Below are positions 44,674 through 54,408 of a stretch of 64,000 bases of DNA, one piece after another; position 1 is the stretch's first letter; every line of letters begins with the position of its first letter. Origin of the DNA: Roseburia sp. (GTDB taxonomy: Bacteria; Bacillota; Clostridia; Lachnospirales; Lachnospiraceae); contig JAGBEG010000010.1 in the NCBI GenBank assembly GCA_017937095.1, forward strand, positions 496,001-560,000, in the 5' to 3' direction. The position numbers and the translations under genes are program-made. The notes beneath the pieces were generated by a model. It made no database searches. It was not told the origin of the DNA and saw only the letters and a list, made by a program, of their open reading frames with translations.

Positions 44674-45495
44674 TTATTCTGTAGCGCCGCTTTCCTTATC
44701 AAGCTCTGCGAGCTTACTCTCGAGCGCCACGAGCTTGTTGTAATGATCCTCGCTGATATAGCCCTTCTCGAAGGTCGTCAGCGACTCATAATACTTGCGC
44801 AGACTCTCCACTCCTGTCTTATCATTCAGCGTCAATTCATCCACCTCTGGAAGTGAAAGTACCGTGCTGCCGAATACCAGTCCCGCCATCGTTCCGTCAA
44901 GCTGCTCGAATTTCGTCATCGTTTCCTCGTCGATGTAGGTCTTTTGATAGGTCGTAAGGCTGTCGTATACCGCATACAGATTCGAGAAATCCTCCTGATA
45001 AGCCAATGTAAGCTCATCCGCATCCGGGAATTTCGCAACAGACGCCGCAAATGCCTCTGCAAGGGAAATTGCCTCCATGTACTCCGTATCCGCTACCTGG
45101 TATACATCATCCAGCGAATAGCGGGTGCCGTTGATATAGAGATACTTCTGATTGTTCTCATACTCAACATAATCCACAAAGCCTGCCACTGCCTCTGTAT
45201 CGCCTGTCGTAGGGGACGTCGTCTTAACGATGACATATTTTCCTACAAGGTCATTCGCCTTGCTGCTCTCGATGCTGTTCTGCATGTTCAGCATGGATTC
45301 CATCTGCGAGAAGGTCGCAAGCTGTGCAACATACTCTGTGTTGCTCGTCGGCTCAAGCGGGTCCTGATACTGCATCTCTGCACATAACAACTGCAGAAAT
45401 TCGTCATATCCAAGGTCGTTCCCGGCGGAAGTTGTCTTTTCTTCTTCTTCTGTGGTCGGAATCTTGCCGTTCTCAACCGGTTGTATTAATGCCAT
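44674..45495 (-). CDS. flgD: Hook-capping protein FlgD with two extra C-terminal repeats
   Basis: A 273-residue protein. Residues 25-80 carry the FlgD motif YDEFLQLLCAEMQYQDPLEP with YVAQLATFSQMESM; 83-135 is a small beta domain (VGKYVIVKTTSP to YSLDDVYQV). The rest is two homologous helical repeats, about 155-205 and 213-265; each has a P-x-x-D-E-L-T-L start, a YDSLT or YESLT core and a KL/QL end. This repeat type occurs in Firmicute surface proteins. FlgD caps the growing hook outside the cell. The extension is unlike the Bacillus protein. Confidence 0.92.
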   Translation of the reverse strand: MALIQPVENGKIPTTEEEEKTTSAGNDLGYDEFLQLLCAEMQYQDPLEPTSNTEYVAQLATFSQMESMLNMQNSIESSKANDLVGKYVIVKTTSPTTGDTEAVAGFVDYVEYENNQKYLYINGTRYSLDDVYQVADTEYMEAISLAEAFAASVAKFPDADELTLAYQEDFSNLYAVYDSLTTYQKTYIDEETMTKFEQLDGTMAGLVFGSTVLSLPEVDELTLNDKTGVESLRKYYESLTTFEKGYISEDHYNKLVALESKLAELDKESGATE

Positions 45496-45525
45496 AATTC
45501 TCTCCTTTCTTAATGCTAAATCTGC

Positions 45526-46959
45526 TTAAGCTGTAAAATCTACGGAATTGCCCTGATCTGCCATCATCTGCGCCACCAGAGACTCTTCCTCTGTCATCAG
45601 ACCGGAAAGCTCGTCCAGATCATTCAGGTTAATGCGTCTCGTCTGCTTTGCCGCTTTCTCCTGCTCTTCTCCCTGCTGTTCTTCTCTTCTGGCATTCTGC
45701 TCTAAGTTCTTCTCGAACTCATGGCTTCCGACTGTCACCTCGATGGCCTCCACCTTGACGCCAGCCTGATTCAGATTCTGTCTGAGATCCACGATCTGGC
45801 TCTCCAACGCCTCCTTGACCGCTTCGTTCTGTGCCGTAATATGTGCGGACACAATGCCGTTCTTTGAGGTAATCTCCATAAAAATCTTTCCAAGGTTCTC
45901 AGGATTCAACTGCATTTCCATCGTCGTCGCATTATTGGCAATCGTAACTCTGGAATACTCTGCGATCTGACGTATAATGTTGGACACATCAAGCTGCGTG
46001 GCAAATTCAGAGGTACTCTCCATGCCCTGCGCCATCACCATCTCGGTAAGGCTCTGTCCCGTCACGGGATTCGGCTGCGCATTCTGCTGGTTCTGCTGGA
46101 AGTGATTCTGTTGTCTGTCGCCGGACGCCGTATGTTCTTCCTTTGCAACGTCAGCATTCTCCGGTATCGCTTCCTGCTGTTCCTCTGTCATAAGAGCATC
46201 CGCATCGTCTGTCTTTCCGCCGTCTTCTGCAGCCGTCTGTACTGCCGCCGCTGCCTCTGTCTCATCCGCTTCCCGGGTAACCGCCATATCCGGCGTCTGT
46301 TCCGTCATCCCGTCCGCATCCGCTCCGCCGTCAGAAACCGCCTCTTCTTTGGGCTGCCCCTGTCCCTGCGTCATAAGAAGCTGATTCAACTCCTCCGCTG
46401 TGATTCCAAGCTCCTGCAAAAGGTTCTCACCAAGTTCCTGTACCGTCTGCATTACCGTCATAAATTCGCTGTTGCACAAAAGCGAACCGACATCCGCTAT
46501 TCCTGTAAGCTCCGCCACAAGGGATGCAAGCTGATTCGGATTCATCAGATCCACATAGGTAAGCCCCAGTGTCTCCATCGCTTCTGCAAGCTGCTCATCC
46601 GTCACGCCGAGTTCTTCTTTCAGAACGTCCTTTACGCCTTCCTCGAACTTTGAAAGTTCTTCCTTTATCTGGTCGTTCCCGCTCCAGTCTCTTCCGGCAT
46701 CTTCACGGACTTCCATCTCACGGTACTGGTATTTGTCATACCCTGCGCCTGATACGGCTGCTTCCGGAACAGTGATTCCGTTTGCACTGTCAGAAAGCTT
46801 CGTACCCGTCCCAAGATGATCTCCCAGGAAATTGGTCATCTGGCTCATAACTTCCTTAAATGCGACCTTTGCGTCCTGATCTGATACGCCAGTGCCTGCT
46901 TTTGCCGCCTGACTCTGCACGAATACTTTTCCGATTTCGGAAATATTTGAAGTTCCCAT
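45526..46959 (-). CDS. fliK: Flagellar hook-length control protein FliK
   Basis: A 477-residue protein. The N-terminal and middle parts are acidic and rich in Gln, Glu, Asp, Ala (1-320); the C-terminal domain is the FliK switch domain with TTMEMQLNPENLGKIFMEITSKNG near 345-368 and LRQNLNQAGVKVEAIEVTVG near 398-417. FliK is exported, measures the hook and triggers FlhB switching. It lies between the MotE-like gene and flgD, as in Bacillus. Confidence 0.93.
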   Translation of the reverse strand: MGTSNISEIGKVFVQSQAAKAGTGVSDQDAKVAFKEVMSQMTNFLGDHLGTGTKLSDSANGITVPEAAVSGAGYDKYQYREMEVREDAGRDWSGNDQIKEELSKFEEGVKDVLKEELGVTDEQLAEAMETLGLTYVDLMNPNQLASLVAELTGIADVGSLLCNSEFMTVMQTVQELGENLLQELGITAEELNQLLMTQGQGQPKEEAVSDGGADADGMTEQTPDMAVTREADETEAAAAVQTAAEDGGKTDDADALMTEEQQEAIPENADVAKEEHTASGDRQQNHFQQNQQNAQPNPVTGQSLTEMVMAQGMESTSEFATQLDVSNIIRQIAEYSRVTIANNATTMEMQLNPENLGKIFMEITSKNGIVSAHITAQNEAVKEALESQIVDLRQNLNQAGVKVEAIEVTVGSHEFEKNLEQNARREEQQGEEQEKAAKQTRRINLNDLDELSGLMTEEESLVAQMMADQGNSVDFTA

Positions 46960-47045
46960 CTCTTCTCCTCCTTTCCTGTAGCTGCATTTACAGCCTATTT
47001 GTGAAGGAATCCCACCAGAAGCTTACGCCCCTCGTCTGTCCTTCT

Positions 47046-47885
47046 CTATTCTACAGGCTCCATGATCGCCGTCACCCTTGCTGCGGTGTCTGCGTTCATC
47101 TTACCCAGAATATTCGCTCTGGACTGTGCGTCCATGTTCTCAAGAATCTCTGCCACAAGATCCAGATCATCAGTCATTGTGTCAAAAATTGCCGCTGCCT
47201 CCTTCGGCTTCATCGAGGAGTAGGTCGTGACATAATCCTCCATCTTATCATCCACTGCAGTCTGCTCTACGACCTGTCTGTAAATGATCTCTGCATTGGC
47301 AGGATCAATACTCTCATAATATTGCTTATATTCTTCTATATCGGGCGCGGAATCCGAAAAAACAACCTCCTGGTAGAACTTTTGCTTCTCCGCCTCGAAG
47401 TCTGCCTCCTCCTGCTTATACTGGGCAAGTTCCGCCGCCTGGCTCTCAAGCTGGGCGATGTATTCCGCGTTCGCATTGGTGGTATTCTGCGCCTCCGCAA
47501 GCTGCACTTCCAGAGACTTGATCTGATTGATTGCATCCTCCATCGTCGCGTAAGCATACGCTGCGTCCTCTGTGGAAAGCTCCTCCTGCTCACTCTCCGG
47601 AAGAATCCTGTTCACATAAGGCACATCCTTAAGCACCGGCGCAAGCACCGTAGAGCCAAAGCCGCCGACATCCCACTTGATCAGCAGCACAACAATGGCA
47701 AGCCAGATCAGAATGATAATCAGCGTAACAAAAAAAACTGCGATCTTACCGCCGGTCGTGGTCTCTTCGTCCATGTCCAGCTCTTCCCGCTGCTCCTTCG
47801 CCTTTCGCTTCGCTTCTTTCCTGCGCGCTTTTTCCGCCTGCTTCGCAGCCTTTTTATCTATAACCTCGTCCTTTTCTTCTGCCAT
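47046..47885 (-). CDS. MotE-like protein with MgtE N-terminal-like domain
   Basis: A 279-residue protein: charged cytosolic N-terminus, one membrane helix (about 48-70), a coiled coil (about 110-170), and a C-terminal domain resembling the intracellular MgtE N domain (PKEAAAIFDTMTDDLDLVAEILENM). Proteins of this type, named MotE or YlxF, lie between fliJ and fliK and chaperone motility proteins in some species; exact function here is inferred from position. An 86-base non-coding gap precedes fliK. Confidence 0.85.
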   Translation of the reverse strand: MAEEKDEVIDKKAAKQAEKARRKEAKRKAKEQREELDMDEETTTGGKIAVFFVTLIIILIWLAIVVLLIKWDVGGFGSTVLAPVLKDVPYVNRILPESEQEELSTEDAAYAYATMEDAINQIKSLEVQLAEAQNTTNANAEYIAQLESQAAELAQYKQEEADFEAEKQKFYQEVVFSDSAPDIEEYKQYYESIDPANAEIIYRQVVEQTAVDDKMEDYVTTYSSMKPKEAAAIFDTMTDDLDLVAEILENMDAQSRANILGKMNADTAARVTAIMEPVE

Positions 47886-47900
47886 CTGGAACCTCCATAC

Positions 47901-48341
47901 TTAACTCTCGTGGTAGTTATAACTTACCAGCTCGTCTATCTCCTTGCCTTCCGCCTGTGCAATCTCCTGCTTGAACTCCTCAAATGCCTGTTCGCGCAGC
48001 TTCTCATGCGTCTTGCGCTCCACCATGACCTGATTGAGTTCCTTGCGCACCATCTCAAGCGTCTTCTCCGCCGCATGGACATTCATCATCTGCGTTCTCT
48101 GCTGGCTCTTCATCACGTCGATTGCATGTCGGCACTCCATAATCTCACGCACATTTAACGTACCGTTCACAAGCTCTCTGGCGCGGCGTTCGTATCCCGC
48201 GCGCTTTAACAGGATTGCCTGCAGCTTCTCCTGTTCTTCCGCAAGACGTCTGCTCGCAATTCCGTAAGCGATCTTTGCCTGATTCTCCATCTTTATCTTG
48301 ATGTCTAAGATATTCTGCATCCGGTAAGTAAACTTTGCCAT
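47901..48341 (-). CDS. fliJ: Flagellar export chaperone FliJ
   Basis: A 146-residue, nearly all-helical coiled-coil protein, the central stalk of the FliH-FliI-FliJ ATPase. Sequence shows LDIKIKMENQAKIAYGIASRR and a long charged helix. It follows fliI after 26 bases. FliJ sequences vary, so position and coiled-coil form carry the call. Confidence 0.9.
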   Translation of the reverse strand: MAKFTYRMQNILDIKIKMENQAKIAYGIASRRLAEEQEKLQAILLKRAGYERRARELVNGTLNVREIMECRHAIDVMKSQQRTQMMNVHAAEKTLEMVRKELNQVMVERKTHEKLREQAFEEFKQEIAQAEGKEIDELVSYNYHES

Positions 48342-48367
48342 GCCATCATGCCTTTCCGCGCTGCCGC

Positions 48368-49678
48368 TTAATTTTCAAACAGTCCTCTAAGCAGCTCTAT
48401 CTCTTCATCGAACTGAAACTTTTCATCCGTTCTCTGACACAGGAAACGGTTGACCGCCTCAATCTTTTGCACCGCATAATCAATCTCCCGGTTCGAACCG
48501 CTCTTATAGGCTCCGATATTGATGAGATCCTCCGCTTCATTATAAGTAGCAAGCACATTCTTGAGCCTGCCCGCAAGCTCCTTGTGCTCGCTTGTCGCAA
48601 TCGAACTCATAACACGGGAAATACTCTGTAAAATATCTATCGCCGGGTAATGATTCTTATGTCCCAGCTTTCTTGACAGCATAATATGACCGTCCAAAAT
48701 ACTTCGCGCTGTATCGGTAATCGGCTCGTTGAAATCATCGCCGTCTACAAGGACCGTATACAATCCGGTAATCGAGCCTCTGTCAGACGTACCTGCCCGC
48801 TCCAAAAGCTTCGGCATCTCTGAATACACGCTCGGCGGATATCCTCTTGTTACCGGAGGCTCCCCGGAAGCAAGCCCGATCTCTCTTTGCGCCATGGAAA
48901 AACGGGTCAGGGAATCCATCATCAGAAGGACGTCCTTGCCCTGATCCCTGAAATATTCTGCAATAGCCGTCGCCGTCTTCGCCGCCTTATTACGGATGAG
49001 CGCCGGCTTATCCGAGGTGGCTACCACCACGACAGAACGCTTCATGCCCTCCTCGCCGAGATCACGCTCAATAAACTCGCGCACCTCACGTCCACGCTCG
49101 CCAATCAATGCAATGACATTGATATCCGCCTTGGTATTTCTTGCAAACATACCAAGCAGCGTACTCTTTCCAACGCCGGAACCCGCAAAGATTCCGATAC
49201 GCTGTCCCTTTCCGACCGTAATCAGTCCGTCCACCGCCTTAACGCCAAGCGGAAGGACTTCGTCGATAATCTTTCTGCTCATCGGATCGGGCGGCTGCGC
49301 CTCCACCGGATATTCTATACCGCCGGTCAGCGTTCCTCCGTCCGTGGGCCTTCCGATGCCGTCCAGCGTATGACCGAGGACGTCGTCCCCGACAAGCACC
49401 GAAAGCGGATGCCCGGTGTTCTCTACAATACAGCCGACGCCGATACCCTCCACGTTGTCAAAGGGCATCAAAAGCAGCCGCTTATCCCGGAAACCGACCA
49501 CCTCCGCCATGACCGACAAATCTTTGTCCCTGTCAATCACAATACGGCACAGATCGTTTAATTTTGCATCCGGTCCGACCGATTCGATCGTAAGTCCGAC
49601 AATCTTAACGACCTTGCCGAGACGGTTAAAATAGGTCTTCTCCCCAAGTTGTAAATATTTCTCAAATTCGTGTGTCAT
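48368..49678 (-). CDS. fliI: Flagellum-specific ATPase FliI
   Basis: A 436-residue F1-beta-like ATPase powering export. Walker A is IFAGSGVGKSTLLGM near 170-184, Walker B VLLMMDSLTRFSMAQREIGLA near 255-275, and TGLYTVLVDGDDFNEPI follows. It ends after fliG-fliH in the usual order and precedes fliJ. Confidence 0.97.
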   Translation of the reverse strand: MTHEFEKYLQLGEKTYFNRLGKVVKIVGLTIESVGPDAKLNDLCRIVIDRDKDLSVMAEVVGFRDKRLLLMPFDNVEGIGVGCIVENTGHPLSVLVGDDVLGHTLDGIGRPTDGGTLTGGIEYPVEAQPPDPMSRKIIDEVLPLGVKAVDGLITVGKGQRIGIFAGSGVGKSTLLGMFARNTKADINVIALIGERGREVREFIERDLGEEGMKRSVVVVATSDKPALIRNKAAKTATAIAEYFRDQGKDVLLMMDSLTRFSMAQREIGLASGEPPVTRGYPPSVYSEMPKLLERAGTSDRGSITGLYTVLVDGDDFNEPITDTARSILDGHIMLSRKLGHKNHYPAIDILQSISRVMSSIATSEHKELAGRLKNVLATYNEAEDLINIGAYKSGSNREIDYAVQKIEAVNRFLCQRTDEKFQFDEEIELLRGLFEN

Positions 49679-49689
49679 ATATTCTCACC

Positions 49690-50502
49690 TTATGAACATA
49701 ACGACCGGATATCCTTAATCAGATTCTCAAGCTGTGCGCCCAGACTGCAGTTGAAAACACCGGAATCTGTCTCTATCACACAGTCATTTCCTTCCATCGT
49801 GGAATCCGCCAGAATCTCAAGCTCTATATCATGTCCCACGCGATCAAGGATTTCCTCCTTGTGATGCTCTAAGAACAGAACATTGACCTCTGCCACTTTC
49901 ACACGAAAACGTTTATCATCCTCAATATTTAAGATTGCATCCTCGATCAGATGCATCAGAATATCTTTCTTGTCATCGAACTGGATATGGAACACTCTCT
50001 CAAAAACCGTGGTTATCACGTCTACAAGATCCTTCTCCATATGCTCGCGCCTGTCATTATAATCGTCGTCAAGCTCTTCGCGTTTTCTGCGGTAAGAATC
50101 CTCAAGCTGACCGCGCAGCGTATCAAGCTCCTGGTTCAGTTGTTCCCTGCCATCCTGATACCCCTTGTTCTTCGCAGTCTCTTCGATTCCGTCCGCTTCC
50201 TCCCTCGCCTGCGCCACAATTCCCTCCGCCCGGCTTTTCGCCTCTGCGAGGATGCGCTCCGCTTCTTCCTTTGCCTGCGCCACATAATCAATCTCCGGCT
50301 CCGCCTTAATGACGTTGCCTTCGTTCTCTTTCACAAGTCCCGCTTCAAAGCCCTCATGGCGCTCTGTGCGCTGTTCCTGCATGACGCCGGCAGGCTTCTC
50401 CATGCGCTCTGCAAGGATCGCATTGGAGTTGATGACGCGCGCATTTGCGGAATCCGTCTGAACAAACCACTGTTTATAAAGATTAGACAACGATCTCGTC
50501 AC
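49690..50502 (-). CDS. fliH: Flagellar export ATPase regulator FliH
   Basis: A 270-residue protein with a charged helical centre (about 75-150, repeats of EEAERILAEAKSRAEG type) and a C-terminal V-ATPase-E-like domain (about 155-270). FliH holds FliI in check and docks the ATPase on FliN. Its start overlaps the fliG 3' end by 20 bases in another frame. Confidence 0.9.
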   Translation of the reverse strand: MTRSLSNLYKQWFVQTDSANARVINSNAILAERMEKPAGVMQEQRTERHEGFEAGLVKENEGNVIKAEPEIDYVAQAKEEAERILAEAKSRAEGIVAQAREEADGIEETAKNKGYQDGREQLNQELDTLRGQLEDSYRRKREELDDDYNDRREHMEKDLVDVITTVFERVFHIQFDDKKDILMHLIEDAILNIEDDKRFRVKVAEVNVLFLEHHKEEILDRVGHDIELEILADSTMEGNDCVIETDSGVFNCSLGAQLENLIKDIRSLCS

Positions 50503-51493
50503 CTCCGCCTCTGGAGATTACAATCTCACCTGCATCCTCCAACTTACGAATGACACTTACAATCTTCTGCTGTGCTTCCTCGACATCCTTCATTCGTACC
50601 GGTCCCATGAACTCCATGTCTTCCTTTATCATCGCCGCAAGACGCTTCGATAAGTTCTTAAAGATGACGTTCTGCACTTCCTCGTTCGCCGCCTTAAGCG
50701 CAACGCCGAGATCTGCATTGTCCACGTCACGCAGCACACGCTGGATTGCCCGGTCGTCCAGAAGCAGAATATCCTCGAAGACGAACATCTTCTTGCGGAT
50801 CTCGTCTGCCAGCTCCGGCTCTTCGATCTCGAGAGACTCCATAATGTGCTTCTCGGTAGAACGGTCTACTGCGTTTAAGATGTTTACGATTGCATCGACA
50901 CCGCCGACAATCGTGTAATCCTGATTTACAAGGGATGCAAGCTTTCTCTCGAGCACTCTCTCTACCTCTTTGATCACATCCGGCGACGTGCGGTCCATCA
51001 TAGCGATACGCTTTGCAACGTCCGCCTGCTTCTCCGGCGGCAGTGCTCCGAGTACCATGGATGCCTGCGGTGCCGTCAGATACGATAAGATCATGGCAAT
51101 CGTCTGCGGATGTTCGTCCTGAATAAAGTTCAGCAACTGGCTCGGATCGGTCTTGCGCACAAATTCGAACGGACGCACCTGCAGGGATGCGGTGAGCTTT
51201 GTGATGACCTCCTGTGCCTTCTCCGCTCCGAGAGCCTTGTCGAGAAGCTCCTTCGCGTATCCGATACCACCCTCGGCAATATACTGTTGTGCCAGACAGA
51301 TCTGGTAAAACTCGTTCAGGACGTCTTCCTTCACCTGCGGCGACACGCTTCTTGTATTTGCAATCTCAAGTGTCAGCTCCTCTATCTCATCCTCTTTCAG
51401 ATGCTTGAACACATCCGCCGACCGTTCCGGTCCCAAAGTGATTAAAAGGATTGCCGCCTTTTGCAGCCCTGTATACTCCTCATTCTTTGCCAT
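50483..51493 (-). CDS. fliG: Flagellar motor switch protein FliG
   Basis: A 336-residue C-ring protein between FliF and FliM. N-terminal domain (1-100, QKAAILLITLGPERSADVFKHL), middle ARM motif (EHPQTIAMILSYL near 128) with EKQADVAKRIAMM, and the C-terminal torque domain with the charged helix (DDRAIQRVLRDVDNADLGVALK near 245-266). All main parts are intact. Confidence 0.97.
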   Translation of the reverse strand: MAKNEEYTGLQKAAILLITLGPERSADVFKHLKEDEIEELTLEIANTRSVSPQVKEDVLNEFYQICLAQQYIAEGGIGYAKELLDKALGAEKAQEVITKLTASLQVRPFEFVRKTDPSQLLNFIQDEHPQTIAMILSYLTAPQASMVLGALPPEKQADVAKRIAMMDRTSPDVIKEVERVLERKLASLVNQDYTIVGGVDAIVNILNAVDRSTEKHIMESLEIEEPELADEIRKKMFVFEDILLLDDRAIQRVLRDVDNADLGVALKAANEEVQNVIFKNLSKRLAAMIKEDMEFMGPVRMKDVEEAQQKIVSVIRKLEDAGEIVISRGGGDEIVV

Positions 51494-51496
51494 ATG

Positions 51497-53113
51497 CTAC
51501 TCCCACTCATCATTCAGCCAGTTGCGCAGTAACGACGCAGCGGCCTCTGGATTTTCTTCTACAAACTTTTCAATCAGAATACGGGTCTCGGATTTCTCAT
51601 TGTAGCCGATATCCTCCAGCGAATCCTGATTCTCTTTTGTGGACTCAAGCAGGCTCTCCACGGAAAGTTCCTCCTCAATGTCAGCGCTCTTCTCCTTTCT
51701 GGTGCTGCGGAATACAACATATCCGAGCAGAAGAAGGATCAATACTGCAAGAATGATCTGCAGATAATCGGAAAGCGTTCTCGATCCCGATGAATACTGG
51801 AAAATCGGTTCATCATACGCGATGATGCTGATGTTGTCTACCGGAAATCCCGTTGCATTGGCAATCATCGTATAGTTTTCCTGTCCGACAGTCGTTGGGA
51901 CAGGATCACTGTTCGCCGCAATATATTCCTCGAACGTCATATCGTCAAGCGCTCCGGAAGCCCTGAGCGTATCCTCATCGTAAATCACATAATTCTTTAC
52001 AACGATTGCAATGGAAGATGTATCGCGGTTGACAGAGCCAAGCGCGGATGTACTTTCCGTGATTCTCTCATTATTCTGATACTGGGTCGTCGTATCGGAA
52101 ATGGTCGTCTCCGTATATTCATTGTCCTCGATCATATAGGTCGTATCATCGTTGGCATCCGTTCCCGGCGTTGCAGCCGCTCCGCCCACGCTGTTCTGCT
52201 CATAGACGCTCTGCTGACCGATCATACCGTTGGTCTGCCCATCCGGCGGATAATACTCACGCGTTGTCTGGCGCTCCGAATTAAAATTCATATCAAGATT
52301 CGCCGCGACCTCTGCATGGTCATATAGACCGGAACCGACAAGCACATCCTTGACTTCGCTCTTTAACATATTCTCAGCCTTGGCGCGCAGCGTCAGTTGA
52401 TCGCTCGCAGCTCCCATCTCCGTATCGGAATCTCCTCCCGAGAAAAGGACATTGGAATTGGAATCGAGAATCAAAACATTGTCCGTCGTGTCATTTCCGA
52501 CCTGCGTCGCTATGTACTTTGCGATTCCCAGCGCCTGATCGTCGTCCATCTCCGAAGAAAGGGTAAGGATAACCGCCGCGTAAGCGTCCTGTTCCCTCGC
52601 AAGAATCGTGCCGTCATCATTCGGTATATCAAGCGTTACAGATGCTTTCTCTACGTTTGAAAGGCTCTCCAACTGATCTGCGAAATACTCTTCCAGATAG
52701 AGCTTATAACGCTTTGTCTTATCCGCCTCGGTAGAGCTGAAACCGCCATCAAACACGTTCTCTATGCCAAATCCCTCCGTCGGGATGCCATTCGTGCCGA
52801 GCAGGATCGCCGCCGTGGAATTGTCTTTCTCATCGACATAAAACGTCAGTCCATCCTGCGATATCTCGTATTCGATGCTTCCGTCATTGTCTAAAAGCTC
52901 CTTTACCTGCCCCGCCTGCGCCGTAGACTCGCACTCTACAAGTGTTACCATCGTAGGGCGGCTTACGACTACGCCGAGTATCACAAGCGCCAGCAATATT
53001 GTCGCCGTGATGCTTCCGAGCAAAATCCGCTGTTTCGTGGAAAACTTATTCCACCATTCTGTTATCTGACTCCATATTTTTTGCAACTGTTCTGGCATTT
53101 TTCCTGACTCCAA
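51497..53113 (-). CDS. fliF: Flagellar MS-ring protein FliF
   Basis: A 538-residue protein with two membrane helices (about 28-49 and 446-467). Between them are the ring-building motifs (YEISQDGLTFYVDEK, and KRYKLYLEEYFADQLESLSNVEKASVTL) and a Thr/Ser/Asn-rich beta-collar region (about 290-370). The C-terminal tail binds FliG. It lies between fliE and fliG. Confidence 0.96.
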   Translation of the reverse strand: MESGKMPEQLQKIWSQITEWWNKFSTKQRILLGSITATILLALVILGVVVSRPTMVTLVECESTAQAGQVKELLDNDGSIEYEISQDGLTFYVDEKDNSTAAILLGTNGIPTEGFGIENVFDGGFSSTEADKTKRYKLYLEEYFADQLESLSNVEKASVTLDIPNDDGTILAREQDAYAAVILTLSSEMDDDQALGIAKYIATQVGNDTTDNVLILDSNSNVLFSGGDSDTEMGAASDQLTLRAKAENMLKSEVKDVLVGSGLYDHAEVAANLDMNFNSERQTTREYYPPDGQTNGMIGQQSVYEQNSVGGAAATPGTDANDDTTYMIEDNEYTETTISDTTTQYQNNERITESTSALGSVNRDTSSIAIVVKNYVIYDEDTLRASGALDDMTFEEYIAANSDPVPTTVGQENYTMIANATGFPVDNISIIAYDEPIFQYSSGSRTLSDYLQIILAVLILLLLGYVVFRSTRKEKSADIEEELSVESLLESTKENQDSLEDIGYNEKSETRILIEKFVEENPEAAASLLRNWLNDEWE

Positions 53114-53116
53114 TCA

Positions 53117-53431
53117 CTAAATCTGCATATTCATGATCTCTTTGTATGCATCTAACATCTTATCCCTCACTGCCGTCGTATACTGCAGCGCTTCCAATGC
53201 CTTTGCTGCCGCAATCTGCATGTCGTGCGGGTTCTCCGCCTCGCCCAGCGCGAACTGAATCTTCGCGGACTGCGCGTCATTCTGCAGTTCATTCGTCTCT
53301 GTCAGCATATTCATCGCCGACGCGAGGACCGAATCAAAATCCTCCTGTGTGTCATCTGCCAGTAATGTATTCTGCGCCACTGTCTCCATGTAATCTGTTG
53401 AAGTGACACCCGTCAAAGAACTAATATCCAT
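53117..53431 (-). CDS. fliE: Flagellar hook-basal body protein FliE
   Basis: A 104-residue rod-MS ring adaptor. Matches include DFDSVLASAMNMLTETNELQND near 32-53 and the C-terminal helix EALQYTTAVRDKMLDAYKEI with MQI end. It is third in the flgB-flgC-fliE order. Confidence 0.95.
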   Translation of the reverse strand: MDISSLTGVTSTDYMETVAQNTLLADDTQEDFDSVLASAMNMLTETNELQNDAQSAKIQFALGEAENPHDMQIAAAKALEALQYTTAVRDKMLDAYKEIMNMQI

Positions 53432-53482
53432 AGCTGTTTTCCCACCTTATCTATCTGTCTCTCAATCCTGACGCTTCTTTGC

Positions 53483-53923
53483 CTACTGTCCGATCTTAAG
53501 CGCCGCCTGCACCATACTCTTGCTCGCATTGAACGCCGTCGTATTCGCCTCGTAAGCTCTCGTCGCGTCGATCAGGTTCGTCATCTCTGTTACCGTGTTG
53601 ACATTCGGATAGCGCACATAGCCGTTCTCGTCCGCATCCGGGTGCGACGGATCATACTCCATGATAAAATCCGTCTCCGTATCTTCCGTCACCGATACCA
53701 CCTTCACGCCGTTGCCGACTGCTCTCGCTCTCGAAGACTGATAATACTGGCTGAAAGGCGTCACATCCTTCTCTGCGAACGTAACGATCTTGCGGCGGTA
53801 CGGCTCTCCGTCCTCCGTGCGGGTCGTATTCACATTCGCGACGTTCTGTGCGATCGTATCAATGCGGAAACGCTCTGCTGTCATACCAGTTGCGCTGATA
53901 TCAAATGCCTGAAATAATCCCAT
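53483..53923 (-). CDS. flgC: Flagellar basal-body rod protein FlgC
   Basis: A 146-residue rod protein with N-terminal FDISATGMTAERFRIDTIAQN and NVANVNTTRTEDGEPYRRK, and C-terminal PNVNTVTEMTNLIDATRAYE. It follows flgB by 15 bases. Confidence 0.96.
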   Translation of the reverse strand: MGLFQAFDISATGMTAERFRIDTIAQNVANVNTTRTEDGEPYRRKIVTFAEKDVTPFSQYYQSSRARAVGNGVKVVSVTEDTETDFIMEYDPSHPDADENGYVRYPNVNTVTEMTNLIDATRAYEANTTAFNASKSMVQAALKIGQ

Positions 53924-53938
53924 ACGCTACCTCCTAAA

Positions 53939-54334
53939 CTATTTGAGCACGACTTTCATTCGGCTGAATTCTTCGTTGATTGCCGTCGTAAGCAGCTCAT
54001 ATTTCAACTGCTCCGATGCAAGTTCCACCTGCTCCGTGTCCACATCCACATTATTGCGGTCCAGACGATAAGAATAATTGGATGCGTCTGTATAGGAAGA
54101 AACGCTAAGTCCGCCAAGATCCTCATTGAGTCCCCGCACCTTCTTGTCCAGCGAAGTGTACTTGGATCTCCCGAGCTCCCTCTTGAGCGCAGATGAAAAG
54201 TCCACATCCTGTCTCTTATACCCCGGCGTGTCTACGTTCGCGATGTTATTCGCAATGACATTCTCCCTCAGCCAGCTCGCATCCGCAGCTTTGTCCATAA
54301 TGTTGATATAATCAAATGCATTTGTAGTAATCAT
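53939..54334 (-). CDS. flgB: Flagellar basal-body rod protein FlgB
   Basis: A 131-residue rod protein: ANDASWLR-like AADASWLRENVIANNIANVD and PGYKRQDVDFSSAL near the N-terminus, and NNVDVDTEQVELASEQLKYE near the C-terminus. First gene of the fla/che cluster, as in Bacillus, where codY also precedes it. GGAGACGC precedes the ATG. Confidence 0.96.
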   Translation of the reverse strand: MITTNAFDYINIMDKAADASWLRENVIANNIANVDTPGYKRQDVDFSSALKRELGRSKYTSLDKKVRGLNEDLGGLSVSSYTDASNYSYRLDRNNVDVDTEQVELASEQLKYELLTTAINEEFSRMKVVLK

Positions 54335-54380
54335 CCTGCGTCTCCTTCCACTAACCCAGTTTCCATAAATACCTTACTTT

Positions 54381-54408
54381 ATTATAAAATATGTCACGAA
54401 AAATACAA
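54381..54408 (-). promoter_or_regulatory. Promoter of the fla/che operon
   Basis: Minus strand TTGTAT (54403-54408), 16-base spacer, TATAAT (54381-54386), giving a leader of about 40 bases before flgB. It is a sigma-A type site; no sigma-28 motif is seen. Confidence 0.65.

Noticed and set aside
46860-48158. Long plus-strand open frame of 432 codons, Leu/Arg/His-rich
   Set aside because: It lies opposite fliK, the MotE-like gene and fliJ, has no ribosome site and shows the composition expected from the reverse of Glu/Gln/Ala-rich coding DNA.
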